This document shows, piece after piece, positions 27,743 to 35,841 of a stretch of DNA of 64,000 bases. The stretch comes from Oscillospiraceae bacterium (GTDB lineage Bacteria > Bacillota > Clostridia > Oscillospirales > Acutalibacteraceae). Numbering within the stretch: position 1 is the stretch's first letter; every line of letters begins with the position of its first letter. Under the pieces are notes generated by a model. It saw only the letters and a program-made list of their open reading frames with translations. It was not told the origin of the DNA and did no database searches. Location: NCBI GenBank assembly GCA_009785335.1, contig WQWM01000002.1, positions 80,674-144,673 on the forward strand, given 5' to 3'. The translations under genes and the position numbers were made by a program.

Positions 27743-28752
27743 AATGTGCCTTCTTTCCATGCGTCGATGTATTCTTGAATAATTTGCCCATGCTCAATCA
27801 AATTATCGCCAATGATCTGCCAGGCGATTTCATTGATGGCGTCGATGTCTAGTTCGCTGGCGCTGTTGCCCGCTAATAGGGCGTTGACGGTGGCAACTTG
27901 CGCGGGGGATAGGGTGGTGTGAAGGGCACTTCCCTTGTCGCCTATGCTGACATCCCCCTCAATGAGGGGGGATGCCGCGTTAGCGGCAGGAGGAAGTTCA
28001 TCCACCAGCAGCAATTCTGTCATTTCATCGGCTTGGCTGCGGATATCATCCAGCTGGCTGAAGTTGATTTCCACGGGCTTGCGCGGCTCGGGCGCAGGCG
28101 GGGCAGGGGGCAGAACCGGCAGTGGTTTAACGCGCTCGGGCAGTTGTGCGGCAACGCCGCGTGCACGCAGCAAATTAATCAGTCGCCGTGCAATGCTGCG
28201 GTCGTGCGGGCCGTAAAGTTGCAAAAAGTCGCGTAGGCTTTCAATATCTTGCTGCATATGCAGGTGTGTGATGTGCAACAGTGCAAGCTCGAATGGTACA
28301 CGGTGCACGTTGCCTGCTTGCAGTTGCGCTTGCCAGGCGAGATATGCCCGCAATTGCGGCAGCGCGCAGGAGCAAAACGGCTGCTGTTGTTGCAGCTTGC
28401 GCAGGCTGAGGTAAGGCTCTTGTTGCAGCTGTTGTGCAACTTCTTGCGCAAGGGGAGACTGCGTGTGGCCTTGCAGCACTTGTGTGATGATGTCACGCGT
28501 GCGTGGGTCGTGCGCGAAATCGCGTGCTTGCGGCGAGTGCGTGAGCCATTTTTCACCGTGCTGATGAATGTCACGCGGGGGGACGGTGCCGACGAGCTCG
28601 CACTGTGCACACTGCACCGCGTGCGCCAGCCAGCCCGCCGCGTGAATGCTTTGGTGCGAATTGGATGGCTCGAAGATGCTGGCAGGCAGGTTATGCCAGG
28701 CCAACAAGGGCGCGAGGTTTTGCTCAAGGGTTGAGCGCAAGTCGCCATTCAT
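27739..28752 (-). CDS. TerB N/C-domain protein, Shango SngA-like
   Basis: A 337-residue protein. The N-terminal half contains the helical, Gln/His-rich TerB-N-like region, then a Pro-rich linker (LPVLPPAPPAPEPRKP). The C-terminal 80 residues match the TerB-C pattern (INEIAWQIIGDNLIEHGQII). The ATG at 28752 has AGAGGTG upstream, next to a family B repeat. It is translationally coupled to the ATPase gene. Function inferred from gene pairing only. Confidence 0.65.
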   Translation of the reverse strand: MNGDLRSTLEQNLAPLLAWHNLPASIFEPSNSHQSIHAAGWLAHAVQCAQCELVGTVPPRDIHQHGEKWLTHSPQARDFAHDPRTRDIITQVLQGHTQSPLAQEVAQQLQQEPYLSLRKLQQQQPFCSCALPQLRAYLAWQAQLQAGNVHRVPFELALLHITHLHMQQDIESLRDFLQLYGPHDRSIARRLINLLRARGVAAQLPERVKPLPVLPPAPPAPEPRKPVEINFSQLDDIRSQADEMTELLLVDELPPAANAASPLIEGDVSIGDKGSALHTTLSPAQVATVNALLAGNSASELDIDAINEIAWQIIGDNLIEHGQIIQEYIDAWKEGTL

Positions 28753-28769
28753 ATGATGCACCTCTTGTG

Positions 28770-29090
28770 GAAAATGCGTAATTTGTAATTGGTAATGCGC
28801 GAGCCTTTAGTAAACCCCCACCTGCACGCCTGCGACGTGCTTTCCTCCCCCAATGACCCACCCCACAAATGCAAGCATTTGCGGGGACCCCGAGGGGGGA
28901 GGCCTTGGCAACACCTGCTCATTTTCATAAGAATCCACCGCGAAGTTGGGAGCTTTTTTGCTCCGCACCCCCTGTCGCTGCGGCGACATCCCCCTCTAAA
29001 GAGTGGGACTGGGGCTTGCTGCTTATACTTGCATAAATAGTCCACCGCGAAGCGGCTAAAGTTTTTTGGTTCTTTTTTTCAAAAAAGAAC
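28770..29090. repeat. Composite repeat block (families B, D, E, A)
   Basis: No gene in this stretch. It contains B (AATGCGTAATTTGTAATTGG), D at about 28812-28918 including the palindrome CAAATGCAAGCATTTG, a truncated A (CCACCGCGAAG, 28936-28946), E at 28953-29027, and a full A at 29042-29090 with hairpin GTTCTTTTTT/AAAAAAGAAC ending 13 bases from the stop codon of the MBL gene. Confidence 0.75.
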
Positions 29091-29103
29091 AGGCACTCCC
29101 GCG

Positions 29104-29736
29104 CTAAGCTTTCACCCAGGCGTTGTGCAGGCGCTCGTGGTTGAGGGTGCTAGCGGGGCCGTGGCCGGGCAGCACGACGCAGTCGCCATTAATGGCAGCA
29201 TAAAGCCCGCGGATGGTTGCTTGCAGGGTATCCCAGCAGCCGCCGGGCAAGTCTGCGCGACCGACTTCTTCGCGGAAGAGGGTGTCGCCAGTGTACAATA
29301 ACTTGTCAGCAGCGCTGAAATAGCACATCCCACCCGGCGTGTGCCCAGGGGTGGCAAACACGCGAAGCACGCTTTCGCCCAGCTTGATTTCCTCGCCGCC
29401 GTGCAGTTGAATATCGGGTTCGGTTGGGGTTTGCAGGCGGGGCACACCAGCGATGGTGTCCAGTTCGCCGCGCAGGTAGCCTGCGTCTGCTGCACCGATG
29501 GCAACTTGTGCGACGGGGTAGGCTGCTTTTGCGGTAGCAACGCCCTGAATGTGATCAAAATGCCCATGTGTGAGCAGAATAAAATGCAGGTCGCCACCTG
29601 CTGCATCAATGGCTTGGCGCAGGCTTTTGGTGAAGCCGCCGCAATCAATGAGTGCGAGCGCGCCGGTGGCATTATCTTTCACAACATAGCTATTGCTTTC
29701 GAGCATGCCAACGGGGATAACGGTGTAATTGAGCAT
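29104..29736 (-). CDS. MBL-fold metallo-hydrolase (glyoxalase II-like)
   Basis: A 210-residue beta-lactamase-fold hydrolase. THGHFDH is the dizinc site, with further ligands in TPGHTPGG, YTGDTLF and PGHGP. Proteins of this size and motif spacing are usually annotated as hydroxyacylglutathione hydrolase-like thioesterases; bacteria lacking glutathione use other thiols. GGAGG lies upstream of the ATG. Confidence 0.88.
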   Translation of the reverse strand: MLNYTVIPVGMLESNSYVVKDNATGALALIDCGGFTKSLRQAIDAAGGDLHFILLTHGHFDHIQGVATAKAAYPVAQVAIGAADAGYLRGELDTIAGVPRLQTPTEPDIQLHGGEEIKLGESVLRVFATPGHTPGGMCYFSAADKLLYTGDTLFREEVGRADLPGGCWDTLQATIRGLYAAINGDCVVLPGHGPASTLNHERLHNAWVKA

Positions 29737-29753
29737 AGTGCACCTCCATTTTA

Positions 29754-29872
29754 TTGCTCCGCGAGCCTTCCTCTACTTTTGCCACGCGAAGGCTTGCTTT
29801 TTCAACTACATAAATAGTTCAACGCGAAGCGGCTAAAGTTCTTTTGGTTACTTTTCTTTCAAGAAAAGTAAC
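29754..29872. repeat. Family E plus family A hairpin after dtd
   Basis: GCTCCGCGAGCCTTCCTC...GGCTTGCTTTTTCAAC (E) and CAACGCGAAGCGGCTAAAG with the variant hairpin GTTACTTTTCTT/AAGAAAAGTAAC (A). The hairpin ends on the base before the dtd stop codon. Confidence 0.75.
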
Positions 29873-30325
29873 TCACGCCCAAATATCAGTGTCCATAATG
29901 ATGGTGACGGGGCCGTCGTTGAGCAATTTCACGTGCATGTGTGCGCCGAATTCGCCGGTTTGCACGTTGGTCACGCCTTCTTTTTTCAGGCAGTTGCAAA
30001 AATAATCGACCAAGTCTTGCGCCACGGCAGGTGGTGCGGCAGAGGTAAACGCCGGGCGGTTGCCCTTGCGGATATCCGCACACAGGGTGAACTGCGACAC
30101 AACCAGCACATTGCCGCTGATGTCGAGCACAGATAGATTCATTTTGCCCGCGTTGTCGGTAAACACGCGCAGTTTGGCGATTTTAGCTGCAAGCAGTTCG
30201 GCTTGGGCAGGGGTGTCGCCTTGGGCTGCGCCCAGCAAAACCAGCAGGCCGCCTGTGATTTCGCCAACGGTTTGATTTTCTACGGTGACGCTGGCGTGGG
30301 ATACACGCTGTACGACTGCTTTCAT
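29873..30325 (-). CDS. dtd: D-aminoacyl-tRNA deacylase
   Basis: A 150-residue editing enzyme that frees tRNA from D-amino acids. The family motifs SQFTL and NDGPVT are both present and form the cross-subunit active site. The ATG at 30325 has GGAGG upstream; the longer in-frame reading upstream is out of family. It overlaps the stop of the DUF1294 gene by four bases. Confidence 0.95.
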   Translation of the reverse strand: MKAVVQRVSHASVTVENQTVGEITGGLLVLLGAAQGDTPAQAELLAAKIAKLRVFTDNAGKMNLSVLDISGNVLVVSQFTLCADIRKGNRPAFTSAAPPAVAQDLVDYFCNCLKKEGVTNVQTGEFGAHMHVKLLNDGPVTIIMDTDIWA

Positions 30326-30591
30326 GGCAACAACCTCCATAGCATAAACGCAATAGCAGCTTGCACCAGAATAATCGCAGGGATGCCCACCATGAACTTG
30401 GCGTGACGGGTTTTGTGGCGAATGATACACATGGTGATGAGCATAGCAACGCTGCCGCCCAGTGCGGCAATCAGCAGAAGAGTGCGTTCGGGCACGCGGC
30501 GTTTGTTGCGGCGTGCGGCGCGTTTGTCATGCATGGTGATGACCACGGCGACGAGACTAATGGTGGCCAAATAAATAAGTAAATAAATCAT
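30322..30591 (-). CDS. DUF1294 small membrane protein
   Basis: An 89-residue protein with a helix at each end and a basic central segment ([13 protein letters not shown]) typical of DUF1294. Function unknown. The ATG lies six bases after the -10 box TATAAT of a consensus promoter, so the mRNA probably starts at or next to the start codon. AAAAGG directly abuts the ATG, too close for a normal RBS. Confidence 0.85.
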   Translation of the reverse strand: MIYLLIYLATISLVAVVITMHDKRAARRNKRRVPERTLLLIAALGGSVAMLITMCIIRHKTRHAKFMVGIPAIILVQAAIAFMLWRLLP

Positions 30592-30597
30592 CCTTTT

Positions 30598-30657
30598 ATT
30601 ATACAGGAAAAAGGTGGGTTTGTCAAGCTTGACAAAGCAAAGCGCAAGTGGTATACT
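30598..30657. promoter_or_regulatory. Back-to-back promoters around a perfect palindrome
   Basis: Minus: TTGACA (30621-30626), 17 bases, TATAAT (30598-30603). Plus: TTGACA (30629-30634), 17 bases, TATACT (30652-30657). The two -35 boxes form the 14 bp palindrome TGTCAAGCTTGACA. Confidence 0.75.
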
Positions 30658-30685
30658 GGAAATAACAATTTAAAGGAGAAATGAT

Positions 30686-31678
30686 ATGAAAAACAAGTTG
30701 CCATTCACTGTGCCGTTCAGCGGCATGGACGCTGCCATGACCTTCGTCAATAGCTTTGCCTCGGCGTATATGTTCCTAGAGCGCAAGCCGCAGCTCGCCT
30801 GCCGAACCCAAAGCTGCGATTCCTGCTTGAAATGCTTTAGCGAAGGGCAGGCGTTCTTTCTATTCGACACCATGTGCGGACGCTCGGCTCTGCGCCGTCG
30901 CTACGATGGCCAGCCCACCGATATGCACAACATGATCAACGAGTCGACAGATTTCCCCGATGGTGGAACAGAAAACAACATTGAGTTTCTTTTTGGCTTT
31001 GCGGGTTATGATTATCGCAACGTGACGGAGAATTTTCTGGCCGAGATCGCCGCTTCCATCGACGCTAGCAAGCCTGTGTTGGCCAAGGCAAAGGGCAAGT
31101 TCCGCGTGATTATTGGCTATGATGCCAAAAAGTTGCTGGAGCCAAACTATAAACATGCAGGTGACCCACCCAAAAAGCCGCTGAAACTTGATGAAATTGA
31201 CGCACTATATCTTTTTGGCGAAAAAATTGCGCCGCGCTACACCGTGAAAGACGGCCTTGCGCGCATTGTGCAGGTGATGGAATATAACGCCCGCGAAAAG
31301 CTGTGGGATGGTTATATCGAAAAAATGGGCAAACACCATGAAGATGCACTGATCGATGTTAGTATTGACGAGAAAAAGACTCGCATGAAAAGCGTTGAAC
31401 AGGGCATGTGGGCAACGTTCAATAGCCACAATTTTACAGCAGGGTTTAACTCGCCGCAATGCAAGCACTTAGCACCGTGCCAGCAAATCGGCGCGATTTA
31501 CGATCACACGCACGACCTTTGCTGGGCATTGATTGGCTTTGAAGAATGTGCGCAATGGGATGGGCATGCAGCCTATCACTTTGGTACAATGGTGGAGCTA
31601 GTTTTGCAGCAGATTAAGCGCAACGATGAACTGGTGTTGGCTGCGGTGAAACAGGCGTTGGGACAACACTGCGCATAA
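30686..31678 (+). CDS. Uncharacterised protein, possibly C39/BtrH_N-like
   Basis: A 330-residue protein with a Cys-rich N-terminal segment (ACRTQSCDSCLKC near residue 40), then DTMCGRSA and FLFGFAGYDYR. The latter resembles the layout of the cysteine-peptidase-like effector regions in the AraC gene just downstream and in the gene at the left window edge, though the match is weak. GGAG precedes the ATG and a strong promoter is upstream. It may share a ligand or pathway with the next gene, 61 bp away. Confidence 0.7.
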   Translation: MKNKLPFTVPFSGMDAAMTFVNSFASAYMFLERKPQLACRTQSCDSCLKCFSEGQAFFLFDTMCGRSALRRRYDGQPTDMHNMINESTDFPDGGTENNIEFLFGFAGYDYRNVTENFLAEIAASIDASKPVLAKAKGKFRVIIGYDAKKLLEPNYKHAGDPPKKPLKLDEIDALYLFGEKIAPRYTVKDGLARIVQVMEYNAREKLWDGYIEKMGKHHEDALIDVSIDEKKTRMKSVEQGMWATFNSHNFTAGFNSPQCKHLAPCQQIGAIYDHTHDLCWALIGFEECAQWDGHAAYHFGTMVELVLQQIKRNDELVLAAVKQALGQHCA

Positions 31679-31739
31679 AATGACATGACTTTTTCGCCGC
31701 CATGGTGTAAAATAAACCCCACAGGGGAGGGGAATTGCC

Positions 31740-33164
31740 TTGCATTGGATTGAAAGCATTACGAAAGCGGTGCACTTTGTTGAAAACAACCTCACGCAGG
31801 ACGTCGGCGTGGAGGACGTGGCAGACGAGGTGTTTGCTTCGGTTGCGCATTTTCAGCGGATTTTTCATCTTGTGACGGGTTACACGCTGGGCGACTACTT
31901 GCGCAATCGGCGGTTGAGCGAAGCCGCGCGGGATATTCTGCACGAGCAAAAGCTCATTGATGTTGCGTTCAAGTATCAGTATGACACGCAGGAGGGTTTT
32001 TCCAAGGCCTTCACGCGATTTCATGGGGTTACGCCAACGCAGCTGCGCAATGACCGAAACGGTGCGAAGTATTTTCATCCCTTGAAAATCAATGTTACGA
32101 TTCAAGGAGGATTCAACATGGCGCGCAAACTGATTGACCACTTACCCATCCACCAGCTCATTCACAACGACCAAGGGCAAAACTATGTCTTCAACGGCTG
32201 CATGCAATTTCTGATGGAATGCTTGGGCGAAAACGAAGCATATGATTATTGGTTCTTTTCAGCAGTTTCGGGTGATGATTTTGTGCAGGTGTTTAGCACC
32301 GACAAAACAAAATATCTGACATGTTTTTCACAGGCAAAGTTTGATGAGACGCTGCTAAGGCGTTGTTTTGATGCAGTTGGCTATGAGTTTAGCATGATAA
32401 GTGCAGAAGAATGGAGAAAAGACAACAAAACTTGCAGCGAAAAAATCAAAGCCAATATTGACAAAGGCATCCCTGTTATCGGGCATGGTTTTGTGTATGA
32501 AACGAAAGAGGATTTTGGCAAATGGCTGAGCGGCAAGCCTTCGTGCGGGGATATTTCGTGCATCGTGGGCTATGAAGGTGACACGTTTTTTGCACTGCCA
32601 GACACCGCAACGCATTTGATTCCCTTTCAACTGAACGACGACTTGCCTTTTGTTGCGTTTGCTTTTGTTGAGGACAAGAAAACCGCGCCGTCAATTGCGC
32701 AGGCCTATAGACAAGTGTTGCTTGCTGCGCCGCAATTGATGAAAACACCGTTGGTCAACGGTGTGCATTTCGGCAATGACGCGTATGAACAATGGGCACA
32801 GGCGGTGGAAAATGGTTTTTATCGCGTAACACGGGAAGAATGGGAAAGTATCACAGCCTTCGGATGGTGGTATTACATGACTTATGTGTGCGTGAACTCA
32901 TCCAACATTCACGCCAATAGGCATTTTATTCTTGACCGCGCGTTGCAATTTAATCCAGAACTGGCAGACATCGTGCGTGCGCTCAAGCGGGAATATGAAA
33001 CATTGCGCAAGCTTGAAGAAAAGCTTGAAAAAGTGAACGGCGGTTTCAGCGTCACCTATGATGTGCTGCAAGATGCGAAACAATGCAAGAAAATCGCCGC
33101 TGTGCTGCGGCAATTTGCGGAAGTGTATACGCGGATATGTGAGATTATCGCTAGCGGGGGATGA
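31740..33164 (+). CDS. AraC family regulator with C39-like effector domain
   Basis: A 474-residue protein. Residues 1-105 are the AraC DNA-binding domain (VEDVADEVFASVAHFQRIFH and FKYQYDTQEGFSKAF). Residues about 130-430 are a cysteine-protease/BtrH_N-like fold (FNGCMQFLMECLG). I use the TTG at 31740 because AGGGGAGGGG lies about nine bases upstream and the HTH begins immediately after. This is the second AraC-type locus in the window with such an effector region. Confidence 0.8.
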   Translation: MHWIESITKAVHFVENNLTQDVGVEDVADEVFASVAHFQRIFHLVTGYTLGDYLRNRRLSEAARDILHEQKLIDVAFKYQYDTQEGFSKAFTRFHGVTPTQLRNDRNGAKYFHPLKINVTIQGGFNMARKLIDHLPIHQLIHNDQGQNYVFNGCMQFLMECLGENEAYDYWFFSAVSGDDFVQVFSTDKTKYLTCFSQAKFDETLLRRCFDAVGYEFSMISAEEWRKDNKTCSEKIKANIDKGIPVIGHGFVYETKEDFGKWLSGKPSCGDISCIVGYEGDTFFALPDTATHLIPFQLNDDLPFVAFAFVEDKKTAPSIAQAYRQVLLAAPQLMKTPLVNGVHFGNDAYEQWAQAVENGFYRVTREEWESITAFGWWYYMTYVCVNSSNIHANRHFILDRALQFNPELADIVRALKREYETLRKLEEKLEKVNGGFSVTYDVLQDAKQCKKIAAVLRQFAEVYTRICEIIASGG

Positions 33165-33214
33165 GCGGGATGAAGAACACGGGCGACATAGATCGCACGA
33201 ACCTCTAGCACACG

Positions 33215-33423
33215 ACATCAAGCAGCGCGGGCGGCATAATTGCCGCCCCTACATGCTGACACAAGCATCAGCAAAATCCTCGCTCCGCGAGCCTTCCTCA
33301 CCCCTCGCGACTCGGGGAGCTCCTTCCTGAGGAAGGAGCTGAGGCTTGCTTCTTCAACTTCCATTAAAATTCCCTCGCGAAGCGGCTGAAGTTTTTTGCG
33401 CAACTTTTTTTCAAAAAAGTTGC
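33215..33423. repeat. Families C, E and A between convergent genes
   Basis: GGGCGGCATAATTGCCGCCC (C), GCTCCGCGAGCCTTCCTCAC with GAGGAAGGAGCTGAGGCTTG (E), and CTCGCGAAGCGGCTGAAG with hairpin GCAACTTTTTT/AAAAAAGTTGC (A) ending 13 bases from the spoVAE stop. Confidence 0.75.
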
Positions 33424-33436
33424 ACGCATCTCTGCA

Positions 33437-33802
33437 TCACTTTTCGCGCGGCTTGGCCACCAGCGAAGCCAGCAACCCGCAGATGACCGCAAGGCCAGTG
33501 CCTGCGGCGGCGGCTGTGAACGGCCCAGTGAGGATGCCGACCCAGCCTTGTTCGTCGATGGCTTGACGGGTGCCTTCGATCATGGCGTGGCCGAAGCCCG
33601 AAAGCGGCACGGTTGCGCCTGCGCCGGCGAACTCCACCAGCGGGGCATAGAGCCCCAGTGCGCTGAGCAGTGCGCCAAGCACCACCAGCGACACAAGAAT
33701 GCGCGCCATGCTGAACTTGGTGAAATTGAGCACCAGCTGCACAAACACGCAAATGGCACCGCCGATGAGGAACGCCCGTAAAATAGCAAATAAAATATTC
33801 AT
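33437..33802 (-). CDS. spoVAE: Stage V sporulation protein AE (SpoVAE-like)
   Basis: A 121-residue membrane protein matching SpoVAE: GAICVFVQLVLNFTK, VVLGALLSALGLYAPL and GAGATVPLSGFGHAM. SpoVA proteins move dipicolinic acid into and out of the spore, so the organism is probably a spore-former. It stands alone here without spoVAC or spoVAD. The ATG at 33802 has no RBS and lies just after a sigma-G-like -10 element, suggesting a leaderless forespore transcript. Confidence 0.85.
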   Translation of the reverse strand: MNILFAILRAFLIGGAICVFVQLVLNFTKFSMARILVSLVVLGALLSALGLYAPLVEFAGAGATVPLSGFGHAMIEGTRQAIDEQGWVGILTGPFTAAAAGTGLAVICGLLASLVAKPREK

Positions 33803-33807
33803 GGAAA

Positions 33808-33836
33808 TAGTATGAGGAAAAAAACGTGAATTATGA
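33808..33836 (-). promoter_or_regulatory. Sigma-G-like promoter of spoVAE
   Basis: Minus strand CATACTA (33808-33814) fits the sigma-G -10 pattern. TCATA (33832-33836) is one base off the -35 pattern, and the spacing is 17 bases. Confidence 0.5.
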
Positions 33837-34413
33837 CACACTGCCCAGCGGTTATTCGCTTTATCGCAACATTGACCTGAACACCGATAAGGTGAAAACC
33901 TGGGTTCAGCTAGCGGCTTTTGCTGCGTTGTTGGTGATGGTGGTTCCTGCGGCCATTGTGATGCCGCCTTGGCGCACGCAGGCTTTCGTGCCCGTGAGCT
34001 GGTTGAGTGTGGCGTATCTGCTGCTGTTTGTGGCCATTAGTGTGTTCGGTTATTTGCTGCTGCATGAGCTAGTGCATGGAATTTGCTTTCGTGTGTTCGG
34101 TGGCGGCAAGGCGCGTTATGGTCAACAATTGCCTAACTATCTTTATGCGGCAAGCGATCGCTACATTGCCAAGTCGAGCTATGTGCTCATCGGCCTTGCA
34201 CCTCTTGTGGTGCTGACGATATTGTTCGGCATTGCTTGCATGTTTGTGCCGCCAAGCTGGTTTTGGATCCCTTATTTTGCGCTGGCGAGCAATGTGGCGG
34301 GCTGCGCAGGCGATGTTTATGTGTGCCTGTTTGTGCTGCCGCGTATGCCAAAAGATGCGCTTGTGCTGGATAGCGGCACGGCGATGCAAATTTTTTCACG
34401 GGAGGTAGCATGA
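33826..34413 (+). CDS. DUF3267 zinc metalloprotease-like membrane protein
   Basis: A 195-residue protein with about four membrane helices and the zinc motif HELVHG near residue 83, placing it in the DUF3267 family of putative intramembrane or membrane-embedded metalloproteases. It starts at GTG 33826 with GAGGAAAA upstream. It is divergent from spoVAE, overlaps the tyrA start as ATGATGA, and shares a transcript with it. Confidence 0.82.
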   Translation: MNYDTLPSGYSLYRNIDLNTDKVKTWVQLAAFAALLVMVVPAAIVMPPWRTQAFVPVSWLSVAYLLLFVAISVFGYLLLHELVHGICFRVFGGGKARYGQQLPNYLYAASDRYIAKSSYVLIGLAPLVVLTILFGIACMFVPPSWFWIPYFALASNVAGCAGDVYVCLFVLPRMPKDALVLDSGTAMQIFSREVA

Positions 34414-35258
34414 TGAAATATACCGTTGGAATCGTCGGCCTAGGGCTGATGGGGGCTTCGCTCGCGCTTGCGCTGCGGGGTTTTCGCGATTGCACGCTGC
34501 TGGGGGCAGACAAAGATGAGCTAGTCTGCCGCCGCGCACAAGGCGCAGGCGTGGTGCACGAGGCCACACAAGACATCGCAAGCCTGTTTGAACGCAGTGA
34601 TTTGCTGATCTTCTGCGTGTATGCGCGGCATATTTCTGCAATGTTGAACGAGCATGCAGGCAAGCTGAAACAGGGAGCCGTGCTCAGCGATATTTGCGGG
34701 GTGAAAGAGCCGCTTTATCGCGAGATTGTGCCCATGCTGCCCGCTCACGTGAGTTACATCGGCCTACACCCGATGGCCGGCAAAGAGCGCGATGGCTACG
34801 AAAACGCTGAGACTGGCTTGTATCGCAATAGCGGGTTTATCATCACGCCCATGGAAAAATCCACGCCCGGAAGCGTGGAGCTGGCCAAGCAATTGGCCAG
34901 TTATATCGGTGCCACGCGGCTGCAAATTGCGCCGCCCGCCGAACATGATGCCATCATTGCTTACACCAGCGACCTGATGCATGTGGCGGCGGTAGGCCTG
35001 TGTTTGCATGCACCCGCCGGTGCAGAGCCCGCCTACTGCGCTGGTGCGTTTCGCGATTGCACGCGCGTAGCCAATATCAACGCGGATGCCTGGGCGGATT
35101 TGCTCATCGACAATCGTCACAACACAGCTGATGCCCTTGAGACGTATATCGCGGACCTGCAGGCCATGTACGATGCCTTGCGGGGTGATAATCATGCCGC
35201 TTTGCGTGAGATGCTGCAGCGCGGTGGCGACAACAAGCGCGGTATGCTTTATCGGTAA
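34410..35258 (+). CDS. tyrA: Prephenate dehydrogenase TyrA
   Basis: A 282-residue enzyme for tyrosine synthesis (prephenate to 4-hydroxyphenylpyruvate). GLGLMGASLA is the NAD site, and GLHPMAGKE with the following DLMHV segment form the prephenate pocket. GGAGG precedes the ATG inside the end of the protease gene. Its 3' end overlaps bioY by ten bases on the opposite strand. No ACT domain is present. Confidence 0.93.
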   Translation: MMKYTVGIVGLGLMGASLALALRGFRDCTLLGADKDELVCRRAQGAGVVHEATQDIASLFERSDLLIFCVYARHISAMLNEHAGKLKQGAVLSDICGVKEPLYREIVPMLPAHVSYIGLHPMAGKERDGYENAETGLYRNSGFIITPMEKSTPGSVELAKQLASYIGATRLQIAPPAEHDAIIAYTSDLMHVAAVGLCLHAPAGAEPAYCAGAFRDCTRVANINADAWADLLIDNRHNTADALETYIADLQAMYDALRGDNHAALREMLQRGGDNKRGMLYR

Positions 35259-35779
35259 ACGGCGCGACGCACGGGTGGTGCAATCAAGAAAACGGCTACC
35301 ATTTTTGCAACTTCTACCAGAAAAAATGGTGCAATCACTGCCATGAACGCAGCTTGCAATGTAGTTGACATGATGAACCAAAACCATAGCATACCTGCTG
35401 TTAAGTTAATCATCACGCCTGTGCCCAGCCCAATGGCTAAGTGCGGGCGTTTGTTTTTTTGTGCCCCAAAACCTGCGCACAATGCCATGAGCGGAAACGA
35501 CATGATGAAACCGCCTGTGGGGCCAACAATAATATGTAGTCCGCCAGTCCAGTTTTGAAACACTGGCAGCCCCACAGCGCCCAGCGCGATGTATACCAGC
35601 ACAGCCACCACGCCGTATTTTGGGCCGAGCAGCGCGCCGGTGAGTGCAATGGCGAAGGTTTGCAGCGTAAACGGCACGCCGCCGGGCAGCGGAATCGCAA
35701 TTTGCGCACACACGATGGTAACTGCCGTCACCACCGCAATCAAGCAAATGTTGCGTACGAGTTGTTGTTGTTTTTGCAT
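35249..35779 (-). CDS. bioY: Biotin transporter BioY
   Basis: A 176-residue substrate-binding component of the biotin ECF transporter, with six membrane helices and the family pattern IPLPGGVPFTLQTF and GPTGGFIMSFPL. No EcfA or EcfT genes are adjacent, so it likely shares a global energising module. AGGAGG precedes the ATG. A separate promoter with a palindrome separates it from birA. Confidence 0.93.
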   Translation of the reverse strand: MQKQQQLVRNICLIAVVTAVTIVCAQIAIPLPGGVPFTLQTFAIALTGALLGPKYGVVAVLVYIALGAVGLPVFQNWTGGLHIIVGPTGGFIMSFPLMALCAGFGAQKNKRPHLAIGLGTGVMINLTAGMLWFWFIMSTTLQAAFMAVIAPFFLVEVAKMVAVFLIAPPVRRAVYR

Positions 35780-35787
35780 AAGTAAAC

Positions 35788-35831
35788 TCCTCCTATACCA
35801 CTAGTATAGCATAGGAGGATTGAAATGTCAA
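35788..35831 (-). promoter_or_regulatory. bioY promoter with overlapping palindrome
   Basis: Minus strand TTGACA (35826-35831), 17 bases, TATACT (35803-35808). TCCTCCTAT (35788-35796) and ATAGGAGGA (35811-35819) form an inverted repeat around an inner CTATAC/GTATAG pair that covers the -10. BirA or another biotin-responsive repressor is the natural candidate, though the site is unlike the usual BirA operator. Confidence 0.6.
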
Positions 35832-35841
35832 CTATTATTTT

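Noticed and set aside
6430..28000. Possible CRISPR array from many short repeats
   Set aside because: The repeats are dispersed, vary in spacing, lie in both genes and gaps, and no regular repeat-spacer pattern or cas gene is present.
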